DNA of 18,292 nt from contig CAXMUH010000055.1 of NCBI GenBank assembly GCA_964196565.1, forward strand, positions 1-18,292. The letters are read 5' to 3'. The position numbers and the translations under genes were made by a program. This DNA is from 2-12-FULL-42-15 sp964196565 (GTDB lineage: Bacteria > Pseudomonadota > Gammaproteobacteria > Coxiellales > Coxiellaceae). Each line of letters opens with the position of its first letter. Positions within the stretch are counted from its first letter, which is position 1. This document shows positions 1-7,806 of this stretch, piece by piece. A model generated the notes under the pieces. The model was not told the origin of the DNA. It worked only from the letters and a program-made list of their open reading frames with translations, and did no database searches.

Positions 1-453
1 CGCTTTCGGACCGGTAAAAGCATTGGGATTGGGGGTGGTATAAACCGGCCAGGAGCCATGAAAGCTTGGCCATAGTAGCAAATGGGTTATCGCACCGTGA
101 CCGGCGCCGCCGAGCCAGGGGACTGCAATCACGCGGGCATAGAACAATGCACCAAAAAACGCGCCAAAGAACATCACTTCAGAGAAAATAAACCATACCA
201 TGCCCCAACGAAATGAGCGATTGATTTGCGCGTTATCTAATAAACCCGCACGATTTTCCTTAAATACGGTGCTAAACCAGCCAAACATCATAAAGGCTAT
301 TATCAAAGCGCCGGCCAGAAATAAATAAGGCCCAATTGCATTTTTGTGCAACCAGTTAGCCGCACCGGCTAAAAGGCAGAATAAGCCAATAGAACCGATG
401 ATGGGCCAATAACTGGGTGCGGGAATATAATAAGATGTTTTTTTATCTTGCAT
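1..453 (-). CDS. ctaE: Cytochrome c oxidase subunit III, N-terminal part (cut by window edge)
   Basis: The first 151 codons of an aa3-type oxidase subunit III are visible; the reading frame runs off base 1. The protein begins MQDKKTSYYIPAPSYWPIIG, typical of proteobacterial COX3. Two hydrophobic segments follow at about residues 18-33 and 42-60. A third region contains the family signature FRWGMVWFIFSEVMFFGAFF, with the conserved membrane Glu inside SEVMF. The last visible part, WPSFHGSWP..., is the loop typical of bacterial COX3. Subunit III has no redox centre; it stabilises subunit I in the inner membrane and supports proton uptake. The ATG at 451-453 lies 4 bp after the ctaG stop, so this is the last visible gene of the oxidase operon. 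Family assignment is firm; the C-terminal half is not in view. Confidence 0.93.
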   Translation of the reverse strand, partial: MQDKKTSYYIPAPSYWPIIGSIGLFCLLAGAANWLHKNAIGPYLFLAGALIIAFMMFGWFSTVFKENRAGLLDNAQINRSFRWGMVWFIFSEVMFFGAFFGALFYARVIAVPWLGGAGHGAITHLLLWPSFHGSWPVYTTPNPNAFTGPKA

Positions 454-457
454 AAAT

Positions 458-1003
458 CTAACCTTTAAGTTTTTTTACAGGATATAAAGTATAAGATAAC
501 GTAATCTCATGAATATTTTTTGGTAACTCAATATCAAGATGAAAAATAAGCGGCATAGCAAATGACTTGCCTGCTGCTAACGTTTGTTGGGTGAAGCAAA
601 AGCATTCGGTTTTTCTTAAATATTTTGCTGCAATGCCGGGAGTCACACTGGGAATTGCTTGCACGGTTATGCTGTGGTCCGTGAGATTTTTTGCGAAATA
701 ATTAATTCTTTTATTTTCACCGGGGTGAATATTAATGCTGCGCGTCATCGGATAAAAGCGCCAGTCGAGTTTGGAATTAATGTGCGCCACAAATTGAACG
801 GTGATGGTGCGAGATTTATCTGTTTTGTTCGCGGGCAGTAGTGCGGTCGCATTGGTTTTGCCATTGATGCCCAACACTTTACACATTAAATTATAAAGTG
901 GCACTAACGAATAAGCGAAGCCAAACATCAAAACCACAACGATAAGTAAAATCCACAGTAGGCGACGGTTTTTACGTTTTAATATTTCTTTGCGATTATT
1001 CAA
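458..1003 (-). CDS. ctaG: CtaG/Cox11 copper chaperone for cytochrome c oxidase assembly
   Basis: A 181-residue membrane-anchored copper chaperone that delivers copper to the CuB site of oxidase subunit I. It has a basic N-terminus, one transmembrane helix at about residues 15-34 and a periplasmic beta-rich domain. The conserved copper cysteines are visible: C41 just after the helix (YNLMC) and the CFCF motif with C134 and C136, followed by the family's QQTL and MPLIFHLD segments. The start codon is TTG (1001-1003) and overlaps the ctaD stop by 4 bp; an AGGT sequence a few bases upstream can act as ribosome binding site, so translational coupling to ctaD is likely. Length is normal for the family (about 180-200). 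Its place between ctaD and ctaE is the usual one. Confidence 0.95.
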   Translation of the reverse strand: MNNRKEILKRKNRRLLWILLIVVVLMFGFAYSLVPLYNLMCKVLGINGKTNATALLPANKTDKSRTITVQFVAHINSKLDWRFYPMTRSINIHPGENKRINYFAKNLTDHSITVQAIPSVTPGIAAKYLRKTECFCFTQQTLAAGKSFAMPLIFHLDIELPKNIHEITLSYTLYPVKKLKG

Positions 1004-2598
1004 CTGATATACCTATCATCAAATTCAGGGGGTGTTTCAAAAGTATGGTAAGGCGGTGGTGAGGGCACTGTCCATTCTAGCCCTTTCGCACCTTCCCAAA
1101 TTACGCTGTCTACTTTTTTAGTTTTTTTGCGGATGGTTTTTAGCACGTTGGATAGAAAGATAAGTTGAGAAAAACCATAAATAAATGCGCCAATGCTGCA
1201 GATCATATTAAAGTCGGAAAATTGTAAGGCGTAATCTGGAATTCTTCTCGGCATGCCAGCGAGTCCCAAAAAATGCATCGGGAAAAAAGTAATATTTAAT
1301 GAAATAACACTTAACCAGAAGTGCCATTTACCCATGCGTTCGTTATACATATAACCAGTCCACTTTGGCAGCCAGTAATAAACCCCTGCCATTAAAGCAA
1401 AAATAGAGCCTGGAATCAGCACATAATGAAAATGCGCCACCACAAAATAGCTGTCCTGGTATTGAAAATCAGCAGGCACAATCGACAACATTAATCCTGA
1501 GAAGCCACCGATGGTAAACATAAATAAAAACCCAATCGCAAATAACATGGGGGTTTCAAAGGTAAGAGAACCTTTATACATAGTGACAATCCAATTAAAT
1601 ACTTTAATTCCTGTTGGCACTGCAATTAACATGGTGGTGTACATAAAAAACAATTGTGCGGATAATACAATGCCGGTGGTAAACATATGATGAGCCCAGA
1701 CGACATAGGAAAGAATAGCAATGGATGCTGTTGCATAAATCATGGCATGACGACCAAATAATTTTTTTCGACTAAAGGTGGGAATGATTTCAGAAATAAT
1801 GCCAAATGCTGGTAAAATTAAAACATAAACTTCAGGATGACCAAAAAACCAGAATAAATGTTGAAATAATAAAGGATCGCCACCACCGGCTGCATTAAAA
1901 AATGTGGTACCAAAATGTCGATCGGTTAACATCATAGTGACTGTACCTGCGAGCACGGGCATAATGCCAATTAGTAAAAATGCAGTAATAAACCAACCCC
2001 AAACAAAAATCGGCATTTTCATTAAGGTCATACCCGGCGCGCGCATATTTAAAATGGTGGCAATGATGTTAATCGCACCGAGTATAGATGAAATTCCCGC
2101 CATGTGAAGCGTAAAAATCATATAATCAGTACTCGGTGGTCCGTATTCTGTAGACAGTGGCGCGTAAAAAGTCCAGCCAAAATTAGGTGCAGAGCCTTCC
2201 ATAAATAACGTCGAAATTAAAAGTGTAAATGCAAACGGTAATAACCAAAAACTCCAGTTGTTTAGGCGCGGTAGAGCCATATCCGGCGCGCCAATCATTA
2301 ACGGAATTTGCCAGTTGGCAAAGCCAACAAAAGCGGGCATCACCACGCCAAAGATCATAAGCAGTCCGTGCATCGTGACCATTTGATTATAAAAATCAGG
2401 ACTGGTTAATGCGGCCCCGGGTTGAAAAAGTTCAGCGCGAATAATTAATGCCATGGTTCCAGCGACAAAAAACATCACCAGTGAAAGCATAAGATAGAGT
2501 GTGCCGATATCCTTGTGATTGGTGGTGGTAATCCAGCGCTTGGCAAAACGAAAAATCCCTTTGGGGTTAAACTTTAGCTGATGTACTTCTTCGCTCAT
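1000..2598 (-). CDS. ctaD: Cytochrome c oxidase subunit I (aa3-type, A-family heme-copper oxidase)
   Basis: The 532-residue catalytic subunit carries heme a, heme a3 and CuB, reduces O2 to water and pumps protons across the inner membrane. All expected ligands are visible: H77 (low-spin heme a), H254, H303 and H304 (CuB), Y258 for the His-Tyr crosslink in GHPEVY, H389 (heme a3) and H391 (heme a) in AHFHYV. D-channel residues D106 and N113 (APDMALPRLNN), E256, and K-channel K332 (PTGIKVF) are present, which places it in the A1 group like mitochondrial COX1. About twelve hydrophobic helices span residues 30-485. The ATG at 2596-2598 follows the coxB stop by 14 bp, and the stop overlaps ctaG. 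No truncation or missing key residue is seen. Confidence 0.98.
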   Translation of the reverse strand: MSEEVHQLKFNPKGIFRFAKRWITTTNHKDIGTLYLMLSLVMFFVAGTMALIIRAELFQPGAALTSPDFYNQMVTMHGLLMIFGVVMPAFVGFANWQIPLMIGAPDMALPRLNNWSFWLLPFAFTLLISTLFMEGSAPNFGWTFYAPLSTEYGPPSTDYMIFTLHMAGISSILGAINIIATILNMRAPGMTLMKMPIFVWGWFITAFLLIGIMPVLAGTVTMMLTDRHFGTTFFNAAGGGDPLLFQHLFWFFGHPEVYVLILPAFGIISEIIPTFSRKKLFGRHAMIYATASIAILSYVVWAHHMFTTGIVLSAQLFFMYTTMLIAVPTGIKVFNWIVTMYKGSLTFETPMLFAIGFLFMFTIGGFSGLMLSIVPADFQYQDSYFVVAHFHYVLIPGSIFALMAGVYYWLPKWTGYMYNERMGKWHFWLSVISLNITFFPMHFLGLAGMPRRIPDYALQFSDFNMICSIGAFIYGFSQLIFLSNVLKTIRKKTKKVDSVIWEGAKGLEWTVPSPPPYHTFETPPEFDDRYIS

Positions 2599-2612
2599 AA
2601 GTTAAATTCCAT

Positions 2613-3827
2613 TTATTTTTTTAAAAGTTTATTAATATCAGCAGGTTGCACAATTCCTCCGGCTGCCTTGCCATATTTCTTTTTATCATTATTGCCCCAA
2701 CTGTTGCGCTCATAGGTAATGACAGCCGCGAGTTCGGCAGCGCTTAATTGCTCTTTAAAGGCTTGCATTGCCGAACCTGCTTTACCATTTAAAACAATTT
2801 TAATATGTGGTCCAATTGGACCGGTGGAAATTTTACCGCCTTTAATTGCGGGGAAAGCCGGCGGCATACCAGAACCATCGGGTTTGTGACAGACAGCACA
2901 GGTTTTTGTATAAGCCGTTTTACCGGCACTCATTAATTGCGCCAGTGTCATTTTGGTGGCTTTGGGTTTAGCTGCCGTTTTTTTTGTTGAACCGGTAATT
3001 TTCACACCGGGCTTTGATTCGGGTCCTGGTTCAGATTCAGGCCCAAGTGTTTTCCCCGTTTTTTCAGCGACCCACTGATTAAAATCTTTTTCAGTTTTTG
3101 CAATAATAACAATCGGCATATAACCATGACGCATGCCACACAGTTCTGCGCATTGTCCGCGATAAGTTCCGGGTTTATCAATTCTGGCCCAAGCTTCATA
3201 AATAAATCCCGGGATTGCATCGCGTTTAATGCCAAGGTCAGGGACCCACCAAGAATGAATGACATCATTTGACGTAACCAGAAAACGAATTTTTTTATGA
3301 ATGGGTAGCACCAGTGGATTATCAACTTGCAGTAAATACCATTTATTTTTTTTCGCATCCCCGTCTAATTGATCTTGCGGTGTGGATAAATTACTAAAAA
3401 AACTAATGCCTTGGTCAAGATAATCGTATTTCCATTTCCACTGATAACCGGTAATCTTAATATTAATATCGGCCTTTGCATCGTCGTGCATACGAATTAG
3501 TACCAGTGTCGATGGGATCGCCATACCAATTAATATTAATGTTGGCACAATAATCCACACCAATTCAACATGAATATTGTGAGAGAATTTTGCTGGTTTG
3601 TGACCAAGCGACTTGCGATGCTTGGCCATCGCATAAATCAAAAGGCTAAACACCATCACCCCAATCACCACGCAGATCCAAAAAATGGTCATATGCAGAT
3701 CGTAAATATCGTGACTGATCGGAGTTACACCACGGGGCATATTAAACATGGGTGTTTGCGCTGCAAGTGAGACACTAAAGCAAAGACTTAATAGCAAAAG
3801 CGCGATTTTTATCCATAAACGCCGCAT
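2613..3827 (-). CDS. ctaC: Cytochrome c oxidase subunit II with C-terminal cytochrome c domain (caa3-like)
   Basis: This 404-residue subunit takes electrons from cytochrome c through the CuA centre. It has a signal peptide (residues 1-23, cleavage near SLAAQ), two transmembrane helices (about 46-67 and 88-110) and a CuA cupredoxin domain with complete ligands H191, C226, E228, C230, H234 and M237. A flexible linker (about 255-292) contains a short GPESEP/GPESKP repeat and a Lys/Ala-rich stretch. A class I cytochrome c domain follows, with C310-x-x-C313-H314 and probable distal M354. The fused heme c makes it caa3-like. Start: ATG at 3825-3827 with a textbook AGGAGG (minus strand, 3833-3838) 5 bases upstream. 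The gene lies 32 bp after the four-heme cytochrome gene and 14 bp before ctaD. Also called coxB. Confidence 0.97.
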   Translation of the reverse strand: MRRLWIKIALLLLSLCFSVSLAAQTPMFNMPRGVTPISHDIYDLHMTIFWICVVIGVMVFSLLIYAMAKHRKSLGHKPAKFSHNIHVELVWIIVPTLILIGMAIPSTLVLIRMHDDAKADINIKITGYQWKWKYDYLDQGISFFSNLSTPQDQLDGDAKKNKWYLLQVDNPLVLPIHKKIRFLVTSNDVIHSWWVPDLGIKRDAIPGFIYEAWARIDKPGTYRGQCAELCGMRHGYMPIVIIAKTEKDFNQWVAEKTGKTLGPESEPGPESKPGVKITGSTKKTAAKPKATKMTLAQLMSAGKTAYTKTCAVCHKPDGSGMPPAFPAIKGGKISTGPIGPHIKIVLNGKAGSAMQAFKEQLSAAELAAVITYERNSWGNNDKKKYGKAAGGIVQPADINKLLKK

Positions 3828-3859
3828 GTATTCCTCCTGAATACGGTTATCACACTATT

Positions 3860-5413
3860 TTACCACAAACGATAATTTTTGCCCTCAGAACCTTGCTCAG
3901 CCATATACTTCACCGCAGCTTTAATTTGTGCATCATCGCACTTGGTGCAGCCGCCGCGCATTGGCATATTGCCATAGCCGCGAATGGTATTGAAAATAAT
4001 CGTATCCATGCCTTTTTCAAGAATGGGTTTCCACTGCGTTTTATCGCCAAGTTTGGGCGCATTTAAATAATCGGTGGAAGGGTTATGGCAAGCGGCGCAG
4101 TATTTAGTATAAATATTTTTTCCATCTTCCAAACTTAACACTTTGACCGGTTCGGCCGCGGGTTTTGATGCGCTACCAACACCGGGTTTACTGATGCTGA
4201 CAATATAGTCCACCGCATTATCAATGTCTTTATCGCTACAGGTCATGCAAGTTCCTTTCGGTGGCATAGCACCAACGCCATTAATTGCATTTTTATAAAG
4301 TGCAGGCATGCCGAGGTTAATGCGTTTTTCCCATGCGGTGGCGTCACCCGTTTTTGGAGCACCTCCGGCACCTGTTGCATGGCAGCCGATACAATATTGT
4401 TGATAGACTGCTTTACCTGCGGCAAGCCCGGTGCCGTGTGTTTTTTTAGGTGGTGATTTAGATTTAGTAGTTTTTAGAAAAAAGGCAATGGCTTTAATAT
4501 CATCATTATTAAGATACATCAAACTGTCGTGATTCGCTTCAAGCATTGGCCCTTGAACCATACCGCCACCGATCAGTTTATCTTTTTTAAATACCGCTTT
4601 AATCTCTTTCATTGAGGCATGAGCCATCAGTTTACTGGTAATATTGGGCGCGAAAAATCCTTCCACCATATTACCGGCCAGAAAATATTGATTAGCCGGT
4701 GCGGCGAGTGAGTATTTGGGGGTAAAGAGATAATAGGACGGGGTGTGACACATTCCGCAATGACCGAGGCCTTTGACCAGATACGCCCCACGATTCCATA
4801 ACTCCGGTTTGTTTGGGTTGGGCTTATAAACACCGGTTTTTTGAGTGCTGAAAAATAATATCCGCCAGCCGAGTTGGCTAAAGCGCCAATTAAAAGGCCA
4901 AGCCATGGTGTTGGCTTTATTGGGGTTTGTGGAAGCAGGAATGGAATTGAGATAAGCTCGAATTGCTAAAAGATCTTTAGTTGTAATTCGATTAAAGAAA
5001 AGATAAGGGAAAGCAGGATAATAATATTGACCTTTGGGATTGATTCCTTCACGCATCGCTTTAATAAACTGCTCATTTTTCCATTTGCCGATGCCGTGCT
5101 TTTCATCCGGGGTGATGTTGGGTGCATAGATTGTGCCAAAGGGCGTCTTGATAGGAAAGCCGCCTGCAAAGGGCGTGCCACCAGGGGCTGTATGGCAGGC
5201 GATGCAATCGCCCAGTTTGGTTAAATATTCGCCTCGCTTGATGACTATGGCTCGTTGCCCGCTGCCATAATGCACTTTGGGGTAAATCGGATAAACACCG
5301 CTATGCTTGGAGCGTATATAATCATGTGCTGCAGGCGCGCTATTGATAAATAGAGCTGAGAGAGTAAGTGAAAAGATCAAAGCGCGTATTATTTTCATTG
5401 CTGTTAATTTCAC
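3860..5413 (-). CDS. Exported four-heme cytochrome c: AdhB-like diheme part fused to two cytochrome c5-like domains
   Basis: A 517-residue periplasmic c-type cytochrome with a signal peptide (cleavage near NSAPAAH) and four heme sites: C70-IA-C73-H74, C219-GM-C222-H223, C341-IG-C344-H345 and C439-AA-C442-H443. The first half resembles the cytochrome subunits of membrane alcohol/gluconate dehydrogenases (TPFGTIYAPNITPD, GGGMVQGP), without their third heme. The second half is two c5-like domains, each with the extra cysteine pair after the Met ligand (C389/C392 and C489/C492, in GAMPPKGTCMTC and GNMPMRGGCTKC). As the first gene of the oxidase operon it probably carries electrons to the CuA/heme c subunit; this is inference from position. 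Start is uncertain: GTG at 5411-5413, or the in-frame ATG at 5396-5398, which gives a cleaner signal peptide; neither has a clear ribosome binding site. Confidence 0.9.
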   Translation of the reverse strand: MKLTAMKIIRALIFSLTLSALFINSAPAAHDYIRSKHSGVYPIYPKVHYGSGQRAIVIKRGEYLTKLGDCIACHTAPGGTPFAGGFPIKTPFGTIYAPNITPDEKHGIGKWKNEQFIKAMREGINPKGQYYYPAFPYLFFNRITTKDLLAIRAYLNSIPASTNPNKANTMAWPFNWRFSQLGWRILFFSTQKTGVYKPNPNKPELWNRGAYLVKGLGHCGMCHTPSYYLFTPKYSLAAPANQYFLAGNMVEGFFAPNITSKLMAHASMKEIKAVFKKDKLIGGGMVQGPMLEANHDSLMYLNNDDIKAIAFFLKTTKSKSPPKKTHGTGLAAGKAVYQQYCIGCHATGAGGAPKTGDATAWEKRINLGMPALYKNAINGVGAMPPKGTCMTCSDKDIDNAVDYIVSISKPGVGSASKPAAEPVKVLSLEDGKNIYTKYCAACHNPSTDYLNAPKLGDKTQWKPILEKGMDTIIFNTIRGYGNMPMRGGCTKCDDAQIKAAVKYMAEQGSEGKNYRLW

Positions 5414-5423
5414 AATAGTTGTG
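5411..5423. promoter_or_regulatory. Small palindrome at the start of the cytochrome/oxidase operon
   Basis: CACAATAGTTGTG is a perfect 5-bp inverted repeat with a 3-base centre, lying on the GTG start codon of the four-heme cytochrome. If translation starts at the ATG at 5396-5398 it would sit in the leader. It could be an operator or an mRNA hairpin, or chance; no factor is assigned. Confidence 0.2.
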
Positions 5424-5448
5424 TAAAATGTTTCCTTGCCGAATGTCT

Positions 5449-5477
5449 TTGATTGGCATTGGTAGATTCATCATAAA
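5449..5477 (+). promoter_or_regulatory. Candidate sigma70 promoter for folA
   Basis: TTGATT (5449-5454) and CATAAA (5472-5477) are separated by exactly 17 bp, each matching 4 of 6 consensus bases. Transcription would start near 5484, about 35 bases before the folA GTG. Sequence match only. Confidence 0.4.
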
Positions 5478-5518
5478 CGATTTGGCGTACGAGTCCAATC
5501 CTAGCCGAGGAATAGAGT

Positions 5519-6001
5519 GTGAAAATTGTACTGATTGCAGCGATGGCAAAAAACCGAGTGATTGGTTTCCATAATCAAATGCCGTGGCATTTGCCGGCGG
5601 ATCTTAAGCATTTTAAACAGGTCACCCTAAATCACCCGATTGTGATGGGGCGCAAAACTTTCGAAAGTATTGGCCGCCCGTTGCCCAATCGACGTAATAT
5701 TGTGGTTTCCCGTCAAATGAATTTAAAGCTCGAAGGCGTAGAGGTATTTAATTCGCTCGAAACAGCCCTAGCAGAATTACACAATGAAGCCGAGGTGATG
5801 ATTATTGGTGGCCAGACTTTGTTTGAACAAATGATGCCGGTCGCCTCGAAAATGTATTTAACCTTTATTGACTTAGAAATTGATGGCGATACCTTTTTCC
5901 CAGAGTGGGACAAAGAAAAATGGCATCAGGTTTCCATAGAGAAACACATGCCTGATGATCGAAACCCCCACCCTTATCAATTTGTCGAGTTGACCGTTTA
6001 G
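5519..6001 (+). CDS. folA: Dihydrofolate reductase
   Basis: A 160-residue cytoplasmic enzyme that reduces dihydrofolate to tetrahydrofolate with NADPH; target of trimethoprim. Length and motifs match bacterial type I DHFR: the IAAMAKNRVIG start, the Met20 loop with M21-P-W23, the catalytic acid D28 in LPADLKHFK, the NADPH-binding GRKTFESIGRPLP (44-56), the IIGGQTLF loop with the Gly-Gly pair at 97-98, and T114 (equivalent of E. coli T113). The start codon is GTG, supported by GAGGAA at 5507-5512 about 6 bases upstream. The gene is divergent from the cytochrome operon and convergent with apaH, whose stop lies 6 bp beyond its own. The folA/apaH tail-to-tail pairing is also found in E. coli. No terminator hairpin is seen between the two stops. 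Confidence 0.97.
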   Translation: MKIVLIAAMAKNRVIGFHNQMPWHLPADLKHFKQVTLNHPIVMGRKTFESIGRPLPNRRNIVVSRQMNLKLEGVEVFNSLETALAELHNEAEVMIIGGQTLFEQMMPVASKMYLTFIDLEIDGDTFFPEWDKEKWHQVSIEKHMPDDRNPHPYQFVELTV

Positions 6002-6007
6002 TCGAAA

Positions 6008-6808
6008 TTATACCGCCGGAACAGCAAAGCGTTTTTTATCTTCGACGCGAATGGCGGTTAGCTCATGTCCCCAAGCGCAACCGGTATCGAGTGCATGCGT
6101 ATAAGGTTGATCGCATTGACCATTTAAATAAGCCCAGTGACCAAAGTAAATTTCAGTTTTGTCTTCTGGGTCGCGCCATTCATACCAGGGTTTATAGCGT
6201 TCGTCGGTAATGTCAGTTTTACGTTGCGCACTAAAATCCAGTTCACCTTGTTGGGTGCAAAAACGCATTCGCGTTAAGACATTAGTGATATAACGTAAAC
6301 GTGCTTGGCCAGTTAAATTATTATTCCAGATTGCCGGTTCATTACCAAACAGATCTTTTAGATACTTTTTGAAATGTGGGCCTTGTAATTCAGCTTCCAC
6401 TTCTTTTGCGAGTGCTATAGTTTGGCTTAGGCTCCATTGTGGAGGAATACCAGCATGGACAAGCAGTTGATTATTTTCAAATTGAGTTAATGGTTGGTGG
6501 CGCAGCCAATCTTGCAATTCCAGCCGATCCGGCGCTTGCATCACTTCATATAATGTGTGGGTAAATGCATCCAGCGGCATAAGCTCAAACCCAAGAATTA
6601 AAAAATATAAATCATGATTGCCAAGCACAATTAAAGGATTTTTTAAATCTTTTAAGAAACGTAATACGGCTAATGAGTCGGGGCCGCGATTAATAAGATC
6701 ACCAACAAATCCCAATTGATCGCGATCGGGGTTGTAATTGATTTTCTCGAGCAGCTGTTGTAACTCTATATAACAGCCTTGCACATCTCCGATAATATAT
6801 GTCGACAT
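6008..6808 (-). CDS. apaH: Symmetrical bis(5'-nucleosyl)-tetraphosphatase (Ap4A hydrolase)
   Basis: A 266-residue metallophosphoesterase that splits Ap4A into two ADP and so controls dinucleoside polyphosphates and NAD-type RNA caps. The phosphoesterase motifs are in order: GDVQGC (7-12), GDLINRGPDS (36-45), LGNHD (62-66) and VHAGI (117-121), with conserved metal-binding Asp, Asn and His residues. C-terminal FGHWAYLNGQ and DTGCAWGHELTA match the ApaH family. In E. coli apaH follows apaG and rsmA directly; here it sits about 3 kb away from rsmA, downstream of sppA, and no apaG is in the window. The 26-bp leader after sppA contains CCGCGGGGAATA (minus strand), also found at the end of the hairpin element near lptM. 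The nearest Shine-Dalgarno-like GGGGA is farther from ATG than ideal. Confidence 0.96.
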   Translation of the reverse strand: MSTYIIGDVQGCYIELQQLLEKINYNPDRDQLGFVGDLINRGPDSLAVLRFLKDLKNPLIVLGNHDLYFLILGFELMPLDAFTHTLYEVMQAPDRLELQDWLRHQPLTQFENNQLLVHAGIPPQWSLSQTIALAKEVEAELQGPHFKKYLKDLFGNEPAIWNNNLTGQARLRYITNVLTRMRFCTQQGELDFSAQRKTDITDERYKPWYEWRDPEDKTEIYFGHWAYLNGQCDQPYTHALDTGCAWGHELTAIRVEDKKRFAVPAV

Positions 6809-6818
6809 TATTTAAATC

Positions 6819-6830
6819 TATTCCCCGCGG
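6819..6830 (-). repeat. Short motif in the apaH leader matching the end of the lptM hairpin element
   Basis: On the minus strand the apaH leader reads CCGCGGGGAATA followed by GATTT. The same 12 bases occur on the plus strand at 17935-17946 before AATTTT and the lptM ATG. CCCGCGGG (6824-6831) is an 8-bp palindrome. It could be a remnant of the same repeat family, or chance between two short GC-rich strings. Confidence 0.25.
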
Positions 6831-6834
6831 GTAT

Positions 6835-7758
6835 TTAATATGCTTCGGCTTTTAATGGCGATTCTTTATCAGTTAACCCAAACTTTAATTCAGTACCGAT
6901 ACCTTTAAAAATAGCTGAAAAAATTGAAGACCGAACCGAATAGGTTTTTATATGTTTTGCGTTAAATTCTTTATGCATCACTGTCCACACATCACCGGTG
7001 CCATCAGCCAGGCCTAGCTTCACTGCTGTTTCTCCAGTCCAGAAGTCACCTGAGAAAAGTATTTTGTGGTCACCTTTGAGACGTTTGCCACGACCGTTAA
7101 TCACATCTTGAATAAAATTTTGATGCACTTCGGCCAACACACTATCAACTTTAGTGCGGTCTGCTGGTGTGAGTTGTTTAAATGGGTCCAATCGATTTTT
7201 ATCTAGACCTGCAGTAAACACTCGGCGAGTGATGCCTAATTTTTGGATGGCGTCGACAAAACCAAAGCCGGAAAGTACCACGCCGATCGAGCCTGTCAAC
7301 GTGTCGCGATTCACATAGATTTTATCTGCAGCGCTTGCAATTAAATAAGCACCTGAAGCCAGGGAGTCTTCACCCACAACCACCACTTTTTTATGATATT
7401 GTTTTTTGAGTTCGAGAATTCGATCATGAATAATCGAAGCTTGGGCGGCGGTTCCACCGGGTGAGTTGATTAATAAAATAACGCCCCGTGCTTTTTTGTC
7501 TGCAAAGGCTTTTTTAATCGCTGGGAGTGCGTAACGCACCGAAAATGCACGATTGGGCATAATTGTACCGGTTAGGCGAACCATGGCAACATAAGGGCCA
7601 GTGGGTACTTTGGGGCTAAATCCGCTTCCAAACAATAACACAGCGTAGATAATAACGATTACAATCCAAATAAGTGAGCGAATATTGCGCCAAAGGCGAT
7701 CTGAGCGTTTTTCTTTGATGAGAGATTTAACTAGGTCTTGTTGAACTTCATTATTCAT
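6835..7758 (-). CDS. sppA: S49-family serine peptidase, SppA-like (signal peptide peptidase)
   Basis: A 307-residue inner-membrane protease with one S49 domain, the short SppA type rather than the duplicated 67-kDa E. coli form. One transmembrane anchor lies at about residues 27-45 after a charged N-terminus, so the catalytic domain should face the periplasm. Features visible: INSPGG (97-102) for the oxyanion region, the nucleophile S135 in LASGAY, the TGSIGV segment (155-160) and the Lys general base K187 in GLDKNRLDPF. The S135-K187 spacing of 52 equals that of the Bacillus SppA Ser-Lys pair. The family degrades leftover signal peptides; the substrate here is inferred. ATG at 7756-7758 with GGGAA upstream. 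It lies between the beta-barrel gene and apaH, probably in the same transcript as apaH. Confidence 0.9.
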   Translation of the reverse strand: MNNEVQQDLVKSLIKEKRSDRLWRNIRSLIWIVIVIIYAVLLFGSGFSPKVPTGPYVAMVRLTGTIMPNRAFSVRYALPAIKKAFADKKARGVILLINSPGGTAAQASIIHDRILELKKQYHKKVVVVGEDSLASGAYLIASAADKIYVNRDTLTGSIGVVLSGFGFVDAIQKLGITRRVFTAGLDKNRLDPFKQLTPADRTKVDSVLAEVHQNFIQDVINGRGKRLKGDHKILFSGDFWTGETAVKLGLADGTGDVWTVMHKEFNAKHIKTYSVRSSIFSAIFKGIGTELKFGLTDKESPLKAEAY

Positions 7759-7806
7759 AAAAAATTTCCCGTGATGTTGAAGAGCTTAGTATATGTAATC
7801 TACATT

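Noticed and set aside
2613..3072. Separate cytochrome c gene fused to coxB by sequencing error
   Set aside because: The frame is continuous through a normal linker, and subunit II proteins with a C-terminal heme c domain are a known type.
3002..3358. 118-codon open frame inside coxB on the same strand
   Set aside because: Shifted frame of the well-supported CoxB CuA and linker region; no start signal of its own.
5414..5518. Riboswitch or small RNA between the cytochrome operon and folA
   Set aside because: Only 105 bp, with a plausible folA promoter but no conserved aptamer-like structure that I could recognise.
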